64,000 nt of DNA from the NCBI GenBank assembly GCA_958436175.1, contig CAUBJF010000001.1:1-64000 (forward strand). Reading direction: 5' to 3'. Below are positions 33,063-41,613 of the stretch, in pieces (position 1 is the first letter of the stretch; each line of letters starts with the position of its first letter). The stretch comes from an uncultured Muribaculaceae bacterium (GTDB lineage: Bacteria > Bacteroidota > Bacteroidia > Bacteroidales > Muribaculaceae). Below the pieces are notes generated by a model. The model was not told where the DNA came from, ran no database searches, and saw only the letters and a list, made by a program, of their open reading frames with translations. The position numbers were made by a program, and so were the translations under genes.

Positions 33063-33100
33063 TGCACCCCAGAAGTTCTTTTTCTGACTTTTGGGGTGCA
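33063..33100. terminator. Bidirectional terminator after GLPGLI operon and rbr
   Basis: TGCACCCCA (33063-33071) pairs with TGGGGTGCA (33092-33100). It lies between convergent genes. The loop is T-rich; T-runs after the stem are short. The stretch 32954-33062 shows no gene. Confidence 0.65.
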
Positions 33101-33154
33101 GTTCATTGTGATACGAAAAGACAGGGATAAGTGTATGCCTGAGGAATGGCTGTA

Positions 33155-33697
33155 TCAATAGTTCTCAGCCTTGATTTCGAAGAAGCTGCGCTTGTGGAGG
33201 CAAACGGGACAAACCTCGGGAGCCTTCTTTCCGATATGGATGTGACCGCAGTTGCGGCAGATCCATACGGTGTCGCCTTCACGGGAGAATACGATTCCCT
33301 CTTCGATGTTCTGGAGCAGACGACGGTAGCGCTCTTCGTGATGCTTTTCGATGGCAGCGACGGCACGGAAGCGACGGGCTATCTCGGGGAAGCCTTCGGC
33401 ATCGGCATCTTCGGCCATCTTGGCGTACATGTCGGTCCATTCGAAATTCTCACCCTCGGCGGCGGCACGCAGGTTGTCCATCGTGTCGGACACTTCGCCG
33501 CCGTTGAGGAGCTTGAACCAGAGTTTGGCGTGCTCCTTCTCGTTGTTCGCCGTTTCTTCGAAGATTGCTGCTATCTGCTCGTAGCCGTCCTTGCGCGCCT
33601 TCGATGCGAAGTAGGTGTACTTGTTACGGGCCATCGATTCTCCGGCAAATGCTTCCTGGAGGTTACGTTCTGTCTTTGTTCCTTTTAAATCTTTCAT
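33155..33697 (-). CDS. rbr: Rubrerythrin
   Basis: This 180-residue protein has an N-terminal ferritin-like diiron domain (NLQEAFAGESMARNKYTYFASKA, EETANNEKEHAKLWF, AIEKHHEERYRRLLQNI) with the expected Glu and His ligands. A C-terminal rubredoxin-like iron site follows (CRNCGHIHIG and CPVCLHKR). It reduces hydrogen peroxide in anaerobes using rubredoxin or NAD(P)H-linked donors. It starts 26 bp after the stop of the Fur-family gene on the same strand, so it is likely cotranscribed and regulated by that protein. Confidence 0.95.
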   Translation of the reverse strand: MKDLKGTKTERNLQEAFAGESMARNKYTYFASKARKDGYEQIAAIFEETANNEKEHAKLWFKLLNGGEVSDTMDNLRAAAEGENFEWTDMYAKMAEDADAEGFPEIARRFRAVAAIEKHHEERYRRLLQNIEEGIVFSREGDTVWICRNCGHIHIGKKAPEVCPVCLHKRSFFEIKAENY

Positions 33698-33723
33698 GTT
33701 TTTTGGTTTTATGTGTTTATTAG

Positions 33724-34149
33724 TTATTTTGAGTGTTCGCTACATTCGGGGCATATGCCCTTGAAGAAGACATTGACGTTGTCGCACTGATAGTCGGCCG
33801 GGACTGGCACCGACGACATATCGAGGGGGACATCGAAGATACGTCGGCAGATACGGCACATGAAATGTGCATGGGGCTCGTAGTCGGCAGAATCGTAACG
33901 GGTCGAGTCGGACGAGAGGTTGATGTCATTGACAAGCCCTTTCTCCGCCAGGAGCTTCACGCTGCTGAAAACCGTCGTACGCGAGAGCGTCGGGTTGTCG
34001 CGCACCAGGAAGCTGTAGATGTCCTCGACGGTAGGGTGGATCTTGCTCGAAGAGATGTATTCAAGGATTGCAATCCTCTGCGCCGACGGCTTTATCCCGG
34101 CATCGGTGAGCAACTTGAGCATCCGCATCTTATTGTTGTCAGTCTCCAT
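33724..34149 (-). CDS. Fur-family (PerR-like) regulator
   Basis: This 141-residue regulator has an N-terminal winged helix (IKPSAQRIAILEYISSSKIHPTVEDIYSFL, LSRTTVFSSVKLLAEKGLV) and a C-terminal metal-binding domain (EPHAHFMCRICRRIFDV, with CPEC at the end giving the structural four-Cys zinc site). Linkage to rubrerythrin suggests a PerR-like peroxide sensor rather than a true iron regulator. PerR and Fur cannot be told apart safely by sequence here. It is the first gene of a fur-rbr pair, with its promoter at 34179-34209. Confidence 0.88.
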   Translation of the reverse strand: METDNNKMRMLKLLTDAGIKPSAQRIAILEYISSSKIHPTVEDIYSFLVRDNPTLSRTTVFSSVKLLAEKGLVNDINLSSDSTRYDSADYEPHAHFMCRICRRIFDVPLDMSSVPVPADYQCDNVNVFFKGICPECSEHSK

Positions 34150-34178
34150 CTGTATTCACTACAATTTTATATCCGATA

Positions 34179-34209
34179 CAAATATATGCCTAATCTAAGG
34201 AACCATCAA
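34179..34209 (-). promoter_or_regulatory. fur-rbr promoter
   Basis: On the minus strand TTTG (34206-34209), 19-nt spacer, TATATTTG (34179-34186): a clean consensus match, about 30 nt before the Fur-like start. Confidence 0.65.
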
Positions 34210-34325
34210 ATCATTAACTTAGTTTAACAGTCTTCCTATGACCTCATCTCCACCTTAATTCATTCCCACTGTCTTCTCTTTCATTTTTTTCTTAGAGGTT
34301 ATAGGTGTAAGACAGTATTATGTTG

Positions 34326-34333
34326 TATCTTTG
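34326..34333 (+). promoter_or_regulatory. -7 box directly before the rhamnosidase gene
   Basis: TATCTTTG ends only 9 nt before the ATG at 34343. If used, the transcript would have almost no 5' leader. No clear -33 box was found. Confidence 0.4.
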
Positions 34334-34342
34334 CAGCTAACT

Positions 34343-37174
34343 ATGAAACGCTTTATTCTAATATTTCTTCTGCTTTATGTATTTTATGGCCAGGACTCTT
34401 GCCTCCATGCCAAAAATACCATCGGCGCATGCAACCTGACATGCGAGTATCTCAACAATCCCCTGTGTATCAGCACCGATGCTCCTCGGCTCGGATGGCA
34501 GATCACCAGCTCCGACCCCAAGACGCGCGACGTGCGTCAGGCTTCCTACCGCATCCTCGTCGCCTCGTCCCCCGAAATCCTGAACAATGACAAGGGCGAC
34601 CTCTGGGACAGCGGCACTGTTCAGTCCGACGCGACACAGCAAATCGTCTACAGAGGCAAACCCCTCGACGGTGTCCGCGAATGTTTCTGGAAAGTGCGCG
34701 TCACCGACGACAAGGGCAAAGTCTCGGACTGGAGCCAGCCTGCCACGTGGGGCAACCCTCTCGCCAGCTGGTCGGCGCAATGGATAGGCGACCGGCCCGA
34801 CACGGCGCTGAAGGAATACACCGACTATGTGGCCTCCATGAACAAAAATCATGATTTCGACGAGGACAAATGGCGCAATCCACCTACCCTCCCCTCGCCT
34901 CTTCTGCGAAAGACTTTCGAGGTCACGGATTCCGTCAAGCGAGCCACCCTCTACGCCTCAGCGATAGGCTATTACAAAATATGGGTCAACGGCAAAGAGG
35001 CGGCCGACCATCAGCTCGCGCCCGAATGGACCGACTATGCCGACCACGTGCAGTACCAGGCATACGACATCACCCCCCTCCTCGCCGAAGGAGCGAACGC
35101 GATAAGCGCCACGCTTGCCGACGGATGGGCACTTGGCCGTCTGGCCGGTATCAAATGGATGCGCAGCTTTCCGCATCGTGGTTTCTACGCCCGTGACCGC
35201 CGCCTGATAGCGCAGATAGACCTTGAGCTCGCAAACGGACAACACATCGTCGTGCCTACCGACAGCTCCTGGAAAATCAAAGCCGACGGCTATATCATCA
35301 GTGCCGACAACTTCGCCGGAGAGACCATCGATGCCGGCCGAATCCCTCAGGGATGGCACGAGGCGGACTTCGACGACTCGCGCTGGAATCTAGTCTGTGT
35401 CGACACTGCCTGCCGTACCCTCGTCCCCCAGCCCAACGAGGCCATAAAGGTACACGCCGCCCTCTCGCCTGTCAGGATATGGGAACGCGAAGGCAAGTAC
35501 ATGGTCGACTTCGGCCAGAATATCGCCGGACATTGCGAGCTCAGCGTCAAAGGCGAGCCGGGACAGCAAATCACCGTCCGCCACGGCGAATGGCTCAACC
35601 CCGACGGCTCGCTCTACACCCAGAGCCTCGGATATGCCACGGCCACCGACCATTTCATCCTCTCCGGAAGCGACGACCACTTCGAGCCCGATATGACATA
35701 CCACGGTTTCCAGTACGTCGAAATCGACGGCCTCAAAAGCCCTCTGAAAGCTTCGCAGATCACGGCCAAGGCCATCTCCTCGGCTGCTCCGGCAGCAGGC
35801 GAATTCAGCTGTTCCAACCCCGACCTGAACCGCCTTTACCGCAACATAGTGTGGACCCAGCGCAACAATATGCTCGGAGTCATGACCGACAACCCCTCGC
35901 GCGACGAACGCACCGGGGCGACAGGCGACATACAGATTTTTGCACAGACGGCTATCTTCAACATGAACATGGCACCCTTCTTCACCAAGTTCGTCGCCGA
36001 CATGAAGGACGTAGCCCCCAACGGCCAGTTCTTTTCCATGATACCCTCGCTGCGCAACCGCGGCCAGTGGGACGGATGGATCGGTGCCCCCGGATGGTGC
36101 GAGGCAGGCCTCATCGTCCCATGGCGCATGTACGTGAACTACGGCGACCGCCGTGCCCTTGAAGCACTCTATCCCGAAATGTGCCGACACATCGAGACCA
36201 CCGTCGCCGAGAACCCCTCGCTTATATGGAAAGTGCGCCATAACCACAACGGCGACTGGCTGAATGCCAACACAGTGTCGCCCGATGTCGACCCGACATT
36301 CGACACCCGGCACGGCGCAACGCCGGACGACATGTTTGCCACAGCCTTCCTTGCCTACTCCACGCAGCTCCTTGCGGACATCTCATCCGTGCTGGGTCAT
36401 GAAAAAGAGAAGGCAAGATACACGAGCCTTGCCGCCGACATCCGCAAAGTATATGCCGACAACTACGTCAAGCCCGACGGAAGAGTCGACGGCGACACGC
36501 AGGGTGCATACGCTCTCTCGCTGTTCTACAATCTCATCCCCGACAGCCTGCGCGAGAAGAGCTTCAGTCAGCTCCTGCGCTGCATCGAAGAATATGACTA
36601 CCGCCTCTCGACCGGTTTCATCACAACGCCGATGATGATGCAGACGCTGAGCGATTTCGGCCGCAGCGATATAGCATACCGCCTGCTGACGAGCGACCGC
36701 TTCCCCTCCTGGCTATATATCGTGCACAACGGAGCCTCCACCGTCTGGGAGCGCTGGGATGCATGGAGCCCTGAAGGCGGCTTCCAGAACCCGGGCATGA
36801 ACTCTCTCGATCATGTCGCTTTCGGCTCCGTGGCAGAATGGATGTTCAGGCACATACTCGGCATTAATCCCGACGAGTCGCGGCCCGGCTATTCCCATTT
36901 CCTTCTCTCTCCCGAACCCGGAGGCGACCTCGAGTGGGCTAAAGGCTCCTACGACACGCTGCATGGCAAGATAGACTCCGCATGGCACACCGACGGCAAA
37001 AAGACTGTCTACAGCTTCACGATTCCGGCAAACTGCGAAGCCACTGTTATTCTTCCGGCAGGAGAGTCCTCAGCAATAAGAGGAAAAGATGCCCCCAGGT
37101 TCAGTCATAAAACGCCCGACACTGTAGAGGCAGTCTTAGGCTCCGGTTCTTACACCGTCGAAATCGTAGGATAG
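34343..37174 (+). CDS. Alpha-L-rhamnosidase, GH78
   Basis: This 943-residue exported glycosidase has an N-terminal signal peptide (MKRFILIFLLLYVFYG...LHA). It carries the GH78 domain order: fibronectin-like N domain with APRLGWQI, Bac_rhamnosid_N (LYASAIGYYKIWVNGK), then the (alpha/alpha)6 catalytic domain with SRDERTGATGDIQIFAQTA holding the catalytic acid, and a C-terminal beta domain. It removes terminal alpha-L-rhamnose from plant or bacterial glycans in the periplasm or at the surface. It stands alone; no SusCD pair is nearby. The start at 34343 is preferred over a TTG at 34331 that lies in the -7 box. Confidence 0.92.
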   Translation: MKRFILIFLLLYVFYGQDSCLHAKNTIGACNLTCEYLNNPLCISTDAPRLGWQITSSDPKTRDVRQASYRILVASSPEILNNDKGDLWDSGTVQSDATQQIVYRGKPLDGVRECFWKVRVTDDKGKVSDWSQPATWGNPLASWSAQWIGDRPDTALKEYTDYVASMNKNHDFDEDKWRNPPTLPSPLLRKTFEVTDSVKRATLYASAIGYYKIWVNGKEAADHQLAPEWTDYADHVQYQAYDITPLLAEGANAISATLADGWALGRLAGIKWMRSFPHRGFYARDRRLIAQIDLELANGQHIVVPTDSSWKIKADGYIISADNFAGETIDAGRIPQGWHEADFDDSRWNLVCVDTACRTLVPQPNEAIKVHAALSPVRIWEREGKYMVDFGQNIAGHCELSVKGEPGQQITVRHGEWLNPDGSLYTQSLGYATATDHFILSGSDDHFEPDMTYHGFQYVEIDGLKSPLKASQITAKAISSAAPAAGEFSCSNPDLNRLYRNIVWTQRNNMLGVMTDNPSRDERTGATGDIQIFAQTAIFNMNMAPFFTKFVADMKDVAPNGQFFSMIPSLRNRGQWDGWIGAPGWCEAGLIVPWRMYVNYGDRRALEALYPEMCRHIETTVAENPSLIWKVRHNHNGDWLNANTVSPDVDPTFDTRHGATPDDMFATAFLAYSTQLLADISSVLGHEKEKARYTSLAADIRKVYADNYVKPDGRVDGDTQGAYALSLFYNLIPDSLREKSFSQLLRCIEEYDYRLSTGFITTPMMMQTLSDFGRSDIAYRLLTSDRFPSWLYIVHNGASTVWERWDAWSPEGGFQNPGMNSLDHVAFGSVAEWMFRHILGINPDESRPGYSHFLLSPEPGGDLEWAKGSYDTLHGKIDSAWHTDGKKTVYSFTIPANCEATVILPAGESSAIRGKDAPRFSHKTPDTVEAVLGSGSYTVEIVG

Positions 37175-37203
37175 AATCCGCGACATATCCATCTCACAAA
37201 GAA

Positions 37204-37243
37204 CAACCGGACATGATTTCTAATAGGATCTCATGCCCGGTTG
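37204..37243 (+). terminator. Rhamnosidase terminator
   Basis: CAACCGG-a-CATGA (37204-37216) pairs with TCATG-c-CCGGTTG (37231-37243), about 30 bp after the stop. The following sequence is only moderately T-rich. Confidence 0.65.
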
Positions 37244-37486
37244 CGTTGTTTATATAATAATTGTGTCGATTATTATCAGTCGTTAGTCTATGTGCATTCA
37301 TAAAAGAATTAAATACCGGCAATGCTAAAGCCGATATGATAAGAATAAAACTTATCGCGTCAAAGTTATATAAAAGTTTTGTCGAAAGCAAATATTCCGT
37401 CAAAAATTTAATCGTTTTTCTTGAAACAAGCTCACAGGTATCTTACGGCCCGATTTTTAGAATCACAAAAAATATGCCCTGACAGT
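37244..37486. other. AT-rich gap without a supported gene
   Basis: About 240 bp between two terminators. A 73-codon plus-strand frame (37261-37482) is open but has no Bacteroidetes promoter or known domain; I treat it as non-coding. Confidence 0.5.
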
Positions 37487-37518
37487 AAAAAACCCGGCAA
37501 TCGATAAGAATTGCCGGG
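37487..37518 (-). terminator. alaS terminator
   Basis: CCCGGCAAT (37493-37501) pairs with ATTGCCGGG (37510-37518). On the minus strand it is followed by TTTTTT. About 24 bp after the alaS stop. Confidence 0.85.
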
Positions 37519-37541
37519 CTTGCTGTAAAGCTTTGTTATTG

Positions 37542-40163
37542 TCACTTGATTGCAGTCGTCATAATATGGAGGGCTTCGCCGATGCCTTCGGCATCCTTGC
37601 CTCCTGCCTGTGCGAATCCGGGCTGGCCTCCTCCGCCGCCTTTGATCTTCTTTGCAGCTTCTCGGACGATGGTCGAGGCATTGAGACCGTGCTTGACGAG
37701 GTCTTCCGTTATCATAACTGTCAGCAGTGGCTTGTTTGCGGCATCGACTGTCGCTGCGACAAGAGCCGTACTCTCGGGCGAGAGCTCACGCACACGGAAG
37801 GCCACGCTCTTGACAACGTCGGGGATATGGTGGCCGCTAACTGTCACGAGGGTGATTCCGTCTGTCTGACGGGCGCTGTCGAGGTACTTGCGGGCCAGCA
37901 GGTCGACACGTTCGCGGAAGTATTCGTCGACCTGATGACGCAGCTCCATGTTTTCGTCGAGCGACTTGCGGAGAGCCGCCACGATATCGGGAGCGTTGTT
38001 GAACATACCGGCAATGGACTTGATGGTGCTACCCATGTCTTCGATGAGGTTTTCTACAGCCTCACCGGTGACGGCCTCGATACGGCGTATACCTGCGGCG
38101 ATGCTCGACTCGCTGAGAATCTTGATCATGCCGATATTGCCCGTGTTGGCAACGTGTGTACCGCCGCATAGCTCGATGGAGTCACCGTAGCGTATCACAC
38201 GCACTTCGTCGCCGTACTTCTCGCCGAAGAGAGCCATGGCGCCCATTTCGCGAGCCTTGGCGATAGGCACACAGCGGTGCTCGTCGAGGGCGATAGCCTC
38301 TCGCACACGGCGGTTGGCGATGCGCTCGACTTCCCTGAGCTGCTCGGGTGTCACTTTCTGGTAGTGCGAGAAGTCGAACCGGAGAATGTCGGGCGACACG
38401 AAGGAGCCTTTCTGCTCGACGTGCGTACCGAGGACTTCGCGGAGAGCCTGGTGCAGGAGGTGTGTGGCCGAGTGGTTGGCTGAAGTGGCGCGACGGGCAT
38501 CCTCGTCGATAGCGGCGATGAAAGCGGACTCTACGTCGGAAGGAAGCTTCTTCGAAAGGTGCACAGCGACACCGTTTTCACGCTTGGTATCGAAAATCTC
38601 TATTGTTTCGCCGCTGGGGAAAGTGAGCTTGCCACGGTCGCCTACCTGTCCGCCCATTTCGGCGTAGAAAGGAGTGCGGTCGAAGAGAAGCTGATAGTAT
38701 TCCTTGCCTTTCTGCTTGATTTTGCGGTATTTGAGGATATGGGATTCGGAAGTGGCCGAATCATAGCCGACGAACTCTGTCTCTCCGTCGTTGACATGGA
38801 TCCAGTCGCCGGCCTCCACGGCGGCGGCATTGCGGGCACGTGCCTTCTGTGCGGCCATCTCGGCATCGAAGCCTTCCATATCGACGGTCATGCCATAGTC
38901 CTTAAGGATGAGGAGCGTGAGGTCCAGGGGGAATCCGTAGGTGTCGTATAGTGTGAAGGCCTGCTTGCCGGAAATCTCGGTCTTACCTTCTTTCTTCGCT
39001 GCCTTGGCTGCGTCGTCGAGCATCCTGATACCGTTCTCGAGGGTACGGAGGAAGGCATCTTCTTCTTCCTTGATGACGCGCATGATGAGATCGCGGTTGG
39101 CTACGAGCTCGGGATAAGCCTCGCCCATGCTCTCGATGAGGGTATCGACAAGGCGGTAGATGAAGGCGCTCTTCTGTCCCAGGAAGGTGTAGGCGTAGCG
39201 GACGGCGCGGCGCAGGATTCGGCGAATCACGTAGCCTGCCTTGGCATTGGAGGGAAGCTGGTTGTCGGCGACGGAGAAAGCGATTGTACGCACATGGTCG
39301 GCGATGACGCGCATAGCCACGTCGACCTGATGGTCCTCGCCGTATTTTTTGCCCGAAAGAGACGAAATCTTGTCGATGAGCGGAGTGAAGACATCGGTAT
39401 CATAGTTCGAGGTCTTGCCCTGAAGAGCCATGCAGAGACGTTCGAAGCCCATACCGGTATCGATGACCTTGGCAGGCAGCGGTTCGAGCGAGCCGTCGGC
39501 CTTGCGGTTGTACTGCATGAAGACGAGGTTCCATATCTCTATGACAAGGGGGTTGTCCTTGTTGACCAGCGAGGCACCGGGCACAAGGGCACGCTCGCTG
39601 TCGGGACGGAGATCGATATGGATTTCCGAACACGGACCGCAGGGGCCGGTATCGCCCATCTCCCAGAAGTTGTCGTGCTTGTTGCCGTTGATGATATGGT
39701 CTTCGGGCAGATGCTTCTCCCAGATGGAGGCAGCCTCGTCGTCGCGCTGCAGGCCTTCGGCAGGCGAGCCTTCGAAGACTGTGGCATAGAGACGGGCGGG
39801 GTCGAGCTTGAGGACATCAACGAGGTACTCCCATGCCATATCGATAGCTTCTTTCTTGAAATAGTCGCCGAACGACCAGTTACCGAGCATTTCGAACATG
39901 GTATGGTGGTAAGTATCGAGACCGACTTCCTCAAGGTCGTTGTGCTTACCGCTCACTCGCAGGCATTTCTGCGAGTCCGCGACACGCCGGCTCTTAGGCA
40001 CGGCATTGCCAAGGATGATATCCTTGAACTGATTCATGCCGGCATTTGTGAACATCAGGGTGGGGTCGTCTTTGATCACCATGGGCGCAGATGGTACGAT
40101 GCGATGACCCTTGGACTCAAAGAAGTCTTTGAACGATTGGCGTATTTCTTTAGCGGTTAGCAT
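37542..40163 (-). CDS. alaS: Alanyl-tRNA synthetase
   Basis: This 873-residue class II synthetase charges tRNA-Ala. The catalytic domain begins TAKEIRQSFKDFFESKGHRIVPSAP and includes FTNAGMNQFKD and a GMGFERL motif. The editing domain has the zinc-binding HSATHLLHQ and later CGGTHVANTGNIG. The C-Ala domain ends GGGGGQPGFAQAGGKDAEGI. Length is normal for bacteria. It is a single gene with its own promoter (40246-40277) and terminator. Confidence 0.97.
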   Translation of the reverse strand: MLTAKEIRQSFKDFFESKGHRIVPSAPMVIKDDPTLMFTNAGMNQFKDIILGNAVPKSRRVADSQKCLRVSGKHNDLEEVGLDTYHHTMFEMLGNWSFGDYFKKEAIDMAWEYLVDVLKLDPARLYATVFEGSPAEGLQRDDEAASIWEKHLPEDHIINGNKHDNFWEMGDTGPCGPCSEIHIDLRPDSERALVPGASLVNKDNPLVIEIWNLVFMQYNRKADGSLEPLPAKVIDTGMGFERLCMALQGKTSNYDTDVFTPLIDKISSLSGKKYGEDHQVDVAMRVIADHVRTIAFSVADNQLPSNAKAGYVIRRILRRAVRYAYTFLGQKSAFIYRLVDTLIESMGEAYPELVANRDLIMRVIKEEEDAFLRTLENGIRMLDDAAKAAKKEGKTEISGKQAFTLYDTYGFPLDLTLLILKDYGMTVDMEGFDAEMAAQKARARNAAAVEAGDWIHVNDGETEFVGYDSATSESHILKYRKIKQKGKEYYQLLFDRTPFYAEMGGQVGDRGKLTFPSGETIEIFDTKRENGVAVHLSKKLPSDVESAFIAAIDEDARRATSANHSATHLLHQALREVLGTHVEQKGSFVSPDILRFDFSHYQKVTPEQLREVERIANRRVREAIALDEHRCVPIAKAREMGAMALFGEKYGDEVRVIRYGDSIELCGGTHVANTGNIGMIKILSESSIAAGIRRIEAVTGEAVENLIEDMGSTIKSIAGMFNNAPDIVAALRKSLDENMELRHQVDEYFRERVDLLARKYLDSARQTDGITLVTVSGHHIPDVVKSVAFRVRELSPESTALVAATVDAANKPLLTVMITEDLVKHGLNASTIVREAAKKIKGGGGGQPGFAQAGGKDAEGIGEALHIMTTAIK

Positions 40164-40224
40164 TTTATGATAAAACTTTGTTTATAAAAGCCATATAATC
40201 GGGATATATATCGGCAAAATTTAT

Positions 40225-40232
40225 TACCTTTG
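40225..40232 (+). promoter_or_regulatory. -7 box before the M23 peptidase gene
   Basis: TACCTTTG, matching TAnnTTTG, about 64 nt before the TTG start of the peptidase gene. No clear -33 box. It overlaps the divergent alaS promoter region. Confidence 0.35.
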
Positions 40233-40245
40233 CGTTTCGGAAGCA

Positions 40246-40277
40246 CAAAATTACTCCAAATTTCCCTTTTGTGCAAA
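40246..40277 (-). promoter_or_regulatory. alaS promoter
   Basis: On the minus strand TTTG (40274-40277), 20-nt spacer, TAATTTTG (40246-40253), about 80 nt before the alaS ATG. Confidence 0.6.
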
Positions 40278-40295
40278 TCTACATACCTATAAGCA

Positions 40296-41267
40296 TTGAG
40301 ACAGAAAGTATTCTACCGATATAATGTCACCACAGGCCAGTACGAGCGCGTTTTTCCCTCCGCGAGACAACGAGCCGCCGTAATGGCCCGGCAGTTCGGT
40401 TGGATTGCTGCCCTTGTCCTTGCCCTCTTCGCCGTCGTCTACTCTTTGGTAGAATTCCCGAGGGAACGCGAACTGCGACAGCAGAACGAACGCCTCGAAG
40501 CCAAACTCGAAATCCTAAATCATCGTACAGACGAAGCCATCTCCGTGATGGAAGAAATCGCCGGTCGCGACAACAATTTCTACCGCGTCCTCATGCAGGC
40601 CGACCCTCTCAGCGCAGCACGCCGCTACGCCGGACTCGAACGCCAGAGAAATTTCGACAGGCTCGACTCCCTCAACGACAACGCCCTCGTCACAACGGTG
40701 CAGACTAAGCTCGACAGGCTCGAACAGATGCTCTACACCCAGAGCAAATCCTTCGATTTCCTTGCCAACGAAGCCAAGACGCAGAAAGACCGTACCGCCC
40801 ATATCCCGGCCATACAGCCTGTCCCCGAAAAATTCCTGCGCACGATGGCATCAGGCTACGGCACACGCATAGACCCGGTCTACGGCACTCCGAAATTTCA
40901 TGAAGGGCTCGACTTCTCCGCACCTATAGGCACCCCTGTCTACGCCACAGCCGACGGCACCGTCCAGTCAGCCGGATGGTCGGGCGCGTACGGCAACCTC
41001 ATCGAGATAGGCCATGGATACAACTACCAGACACGTTATGCCCACCTCTCGAAAATGAAAGTACGCGCCGGACAGAGCGTCAAGCGCGGCGACCTCATCG
41101 GCGAGATTGGGAACACGGGCAAGTCGACAGGCCCGCACCTCCATTACGAGGTACGCTACCGAGGCCAGCCAATGAACCCCGTCAACTACTATTACTACGA
41201 CCTCTCGCCCGAACAATACGAAGAAATCATACGTCTGGCCGAAAATGCCGGACACGTAATGGACTGA
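40296..41267 (+). CDS. M23 family metallopeptidase (membrane-anchored)
   Basis: This 323-residue protein has a cytoplasmic tail, one transmembrane helix (~33-52), a coiled coil (~56-85, RELRQQNERLEAKLEIL) and a C-terminal LytM/M23 domain with all zinc ligands: HEGLD (His202, Asp206), His250 and HLH (His281, His283). It would cut or regulate cutting of peptidoglycan. The start codon is TTG at 40296; it is kept because RQKVFYRYNVTTGQYERV is typical of this family in Bacteroidetes. Cotranscribed with the MerR gene 5 bp later; a link to cell division or envelope shape is inferred. Confidence 0.9.
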   Translation: MRQKVFYRYNVTTGQYERVFPSARQRAAVMARQFGWIAALVLALFAVVYSLVEFPRERELRQQNERLEAKLEILNHRTDEAISVMEEIAGRDNNFYRVLMQADPLSAARRYAGLERQRNFDRLDSLNDNALVTTVQTKLDRLEQMLYTQSKSFDFLANEAKTQKDRTAHIPAIQPVPEKFLRTMASGYGTRIDPVYGTPKFHEGLDFSAPIGTPVYATADGTVQSAGWSGAYGNLIEIGHGYNYQTRYAHLSKMKVRAGQSVKRGDLIGEIGNTGKSTGPHLHYEVRYRGQPMNPVNYYYYDLSPEQYEEIIRLAENAGHVMD

Positions 41268-41272
41268 TCACC

Positions 41273-41611
41273 ATGAACGACGAACTTACCAAACGCTATT
41301 ACCGCATAGGCGACGTATCCGAGATGCTCGACCTGCCGCAGTCCACCCTCCGCTTCTGGGAAAAAGAGTTCGGCGAGCTGCGCCCTCAGCGCAAGAACGG
41401 CGGCAACAGGCTCTATACTCCCGGCGACGTGGAGCTGCTGCGCCTCATCAAGTTCCTTATCAAGGACAAGGGGCTGAAAATAGAAGCCGCAAAGGAACAC
41501 CTTCGCGGCAATCGTAAAGCTATCGAGAAGACCCATGAGGTGATACGCCGCCTCCAAGGTATACGCCGAGAGCTTACAGCCCTCAGCGAAGCCCTGAAAC
41601 TGCGCAGATAG
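41273..41611 (+). CDS. MerR-family transcriptional regulator
   Basis: This 112-residue protein starts at 41273, 5 bp after the peptidase stop. Its N-terminal helix-turn-helix reads YYRIGDVSEMLDLPQSTLRFWEKEFGEL, followed by a wing (RPQRKNGGNRLYTPGDVELLRLI) and a helical tail (GLKIEAAKEHLRGNRKAIEK). It has no added effector domain. Small MerR proteins beside M23 peptidases are common in Bacteroidetes; the target genes are unknown. Its end is 2 bp from the end of the convergent antiporter gene, with no terminator between. Confidence 0.88.
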   Translation: MNDELTKRYYRIGDVSEMLDLPQSTLRFWEKEFGELRPQRKNGGNRLYTPGDVELLRLIKFLIKDKGLKIEAAKEHLRGNRKAIEKTHEVIRRLQGIRRELTALSEALKLRR

Positions 41612-41613
41612 CT

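Noticed and set aside
33101..33154. Second copy of the tRNA-Ser 3' end as an attachment site
   Set aside because: I found no repeat of the tRNA 3' sequence at the right edge of the accessory block.
37261..37482. A 73-codon plus-strand frame between rhamnosidase and alaS
   Set aside because: No consensus promoter, no domain, and it lies between two terminators.
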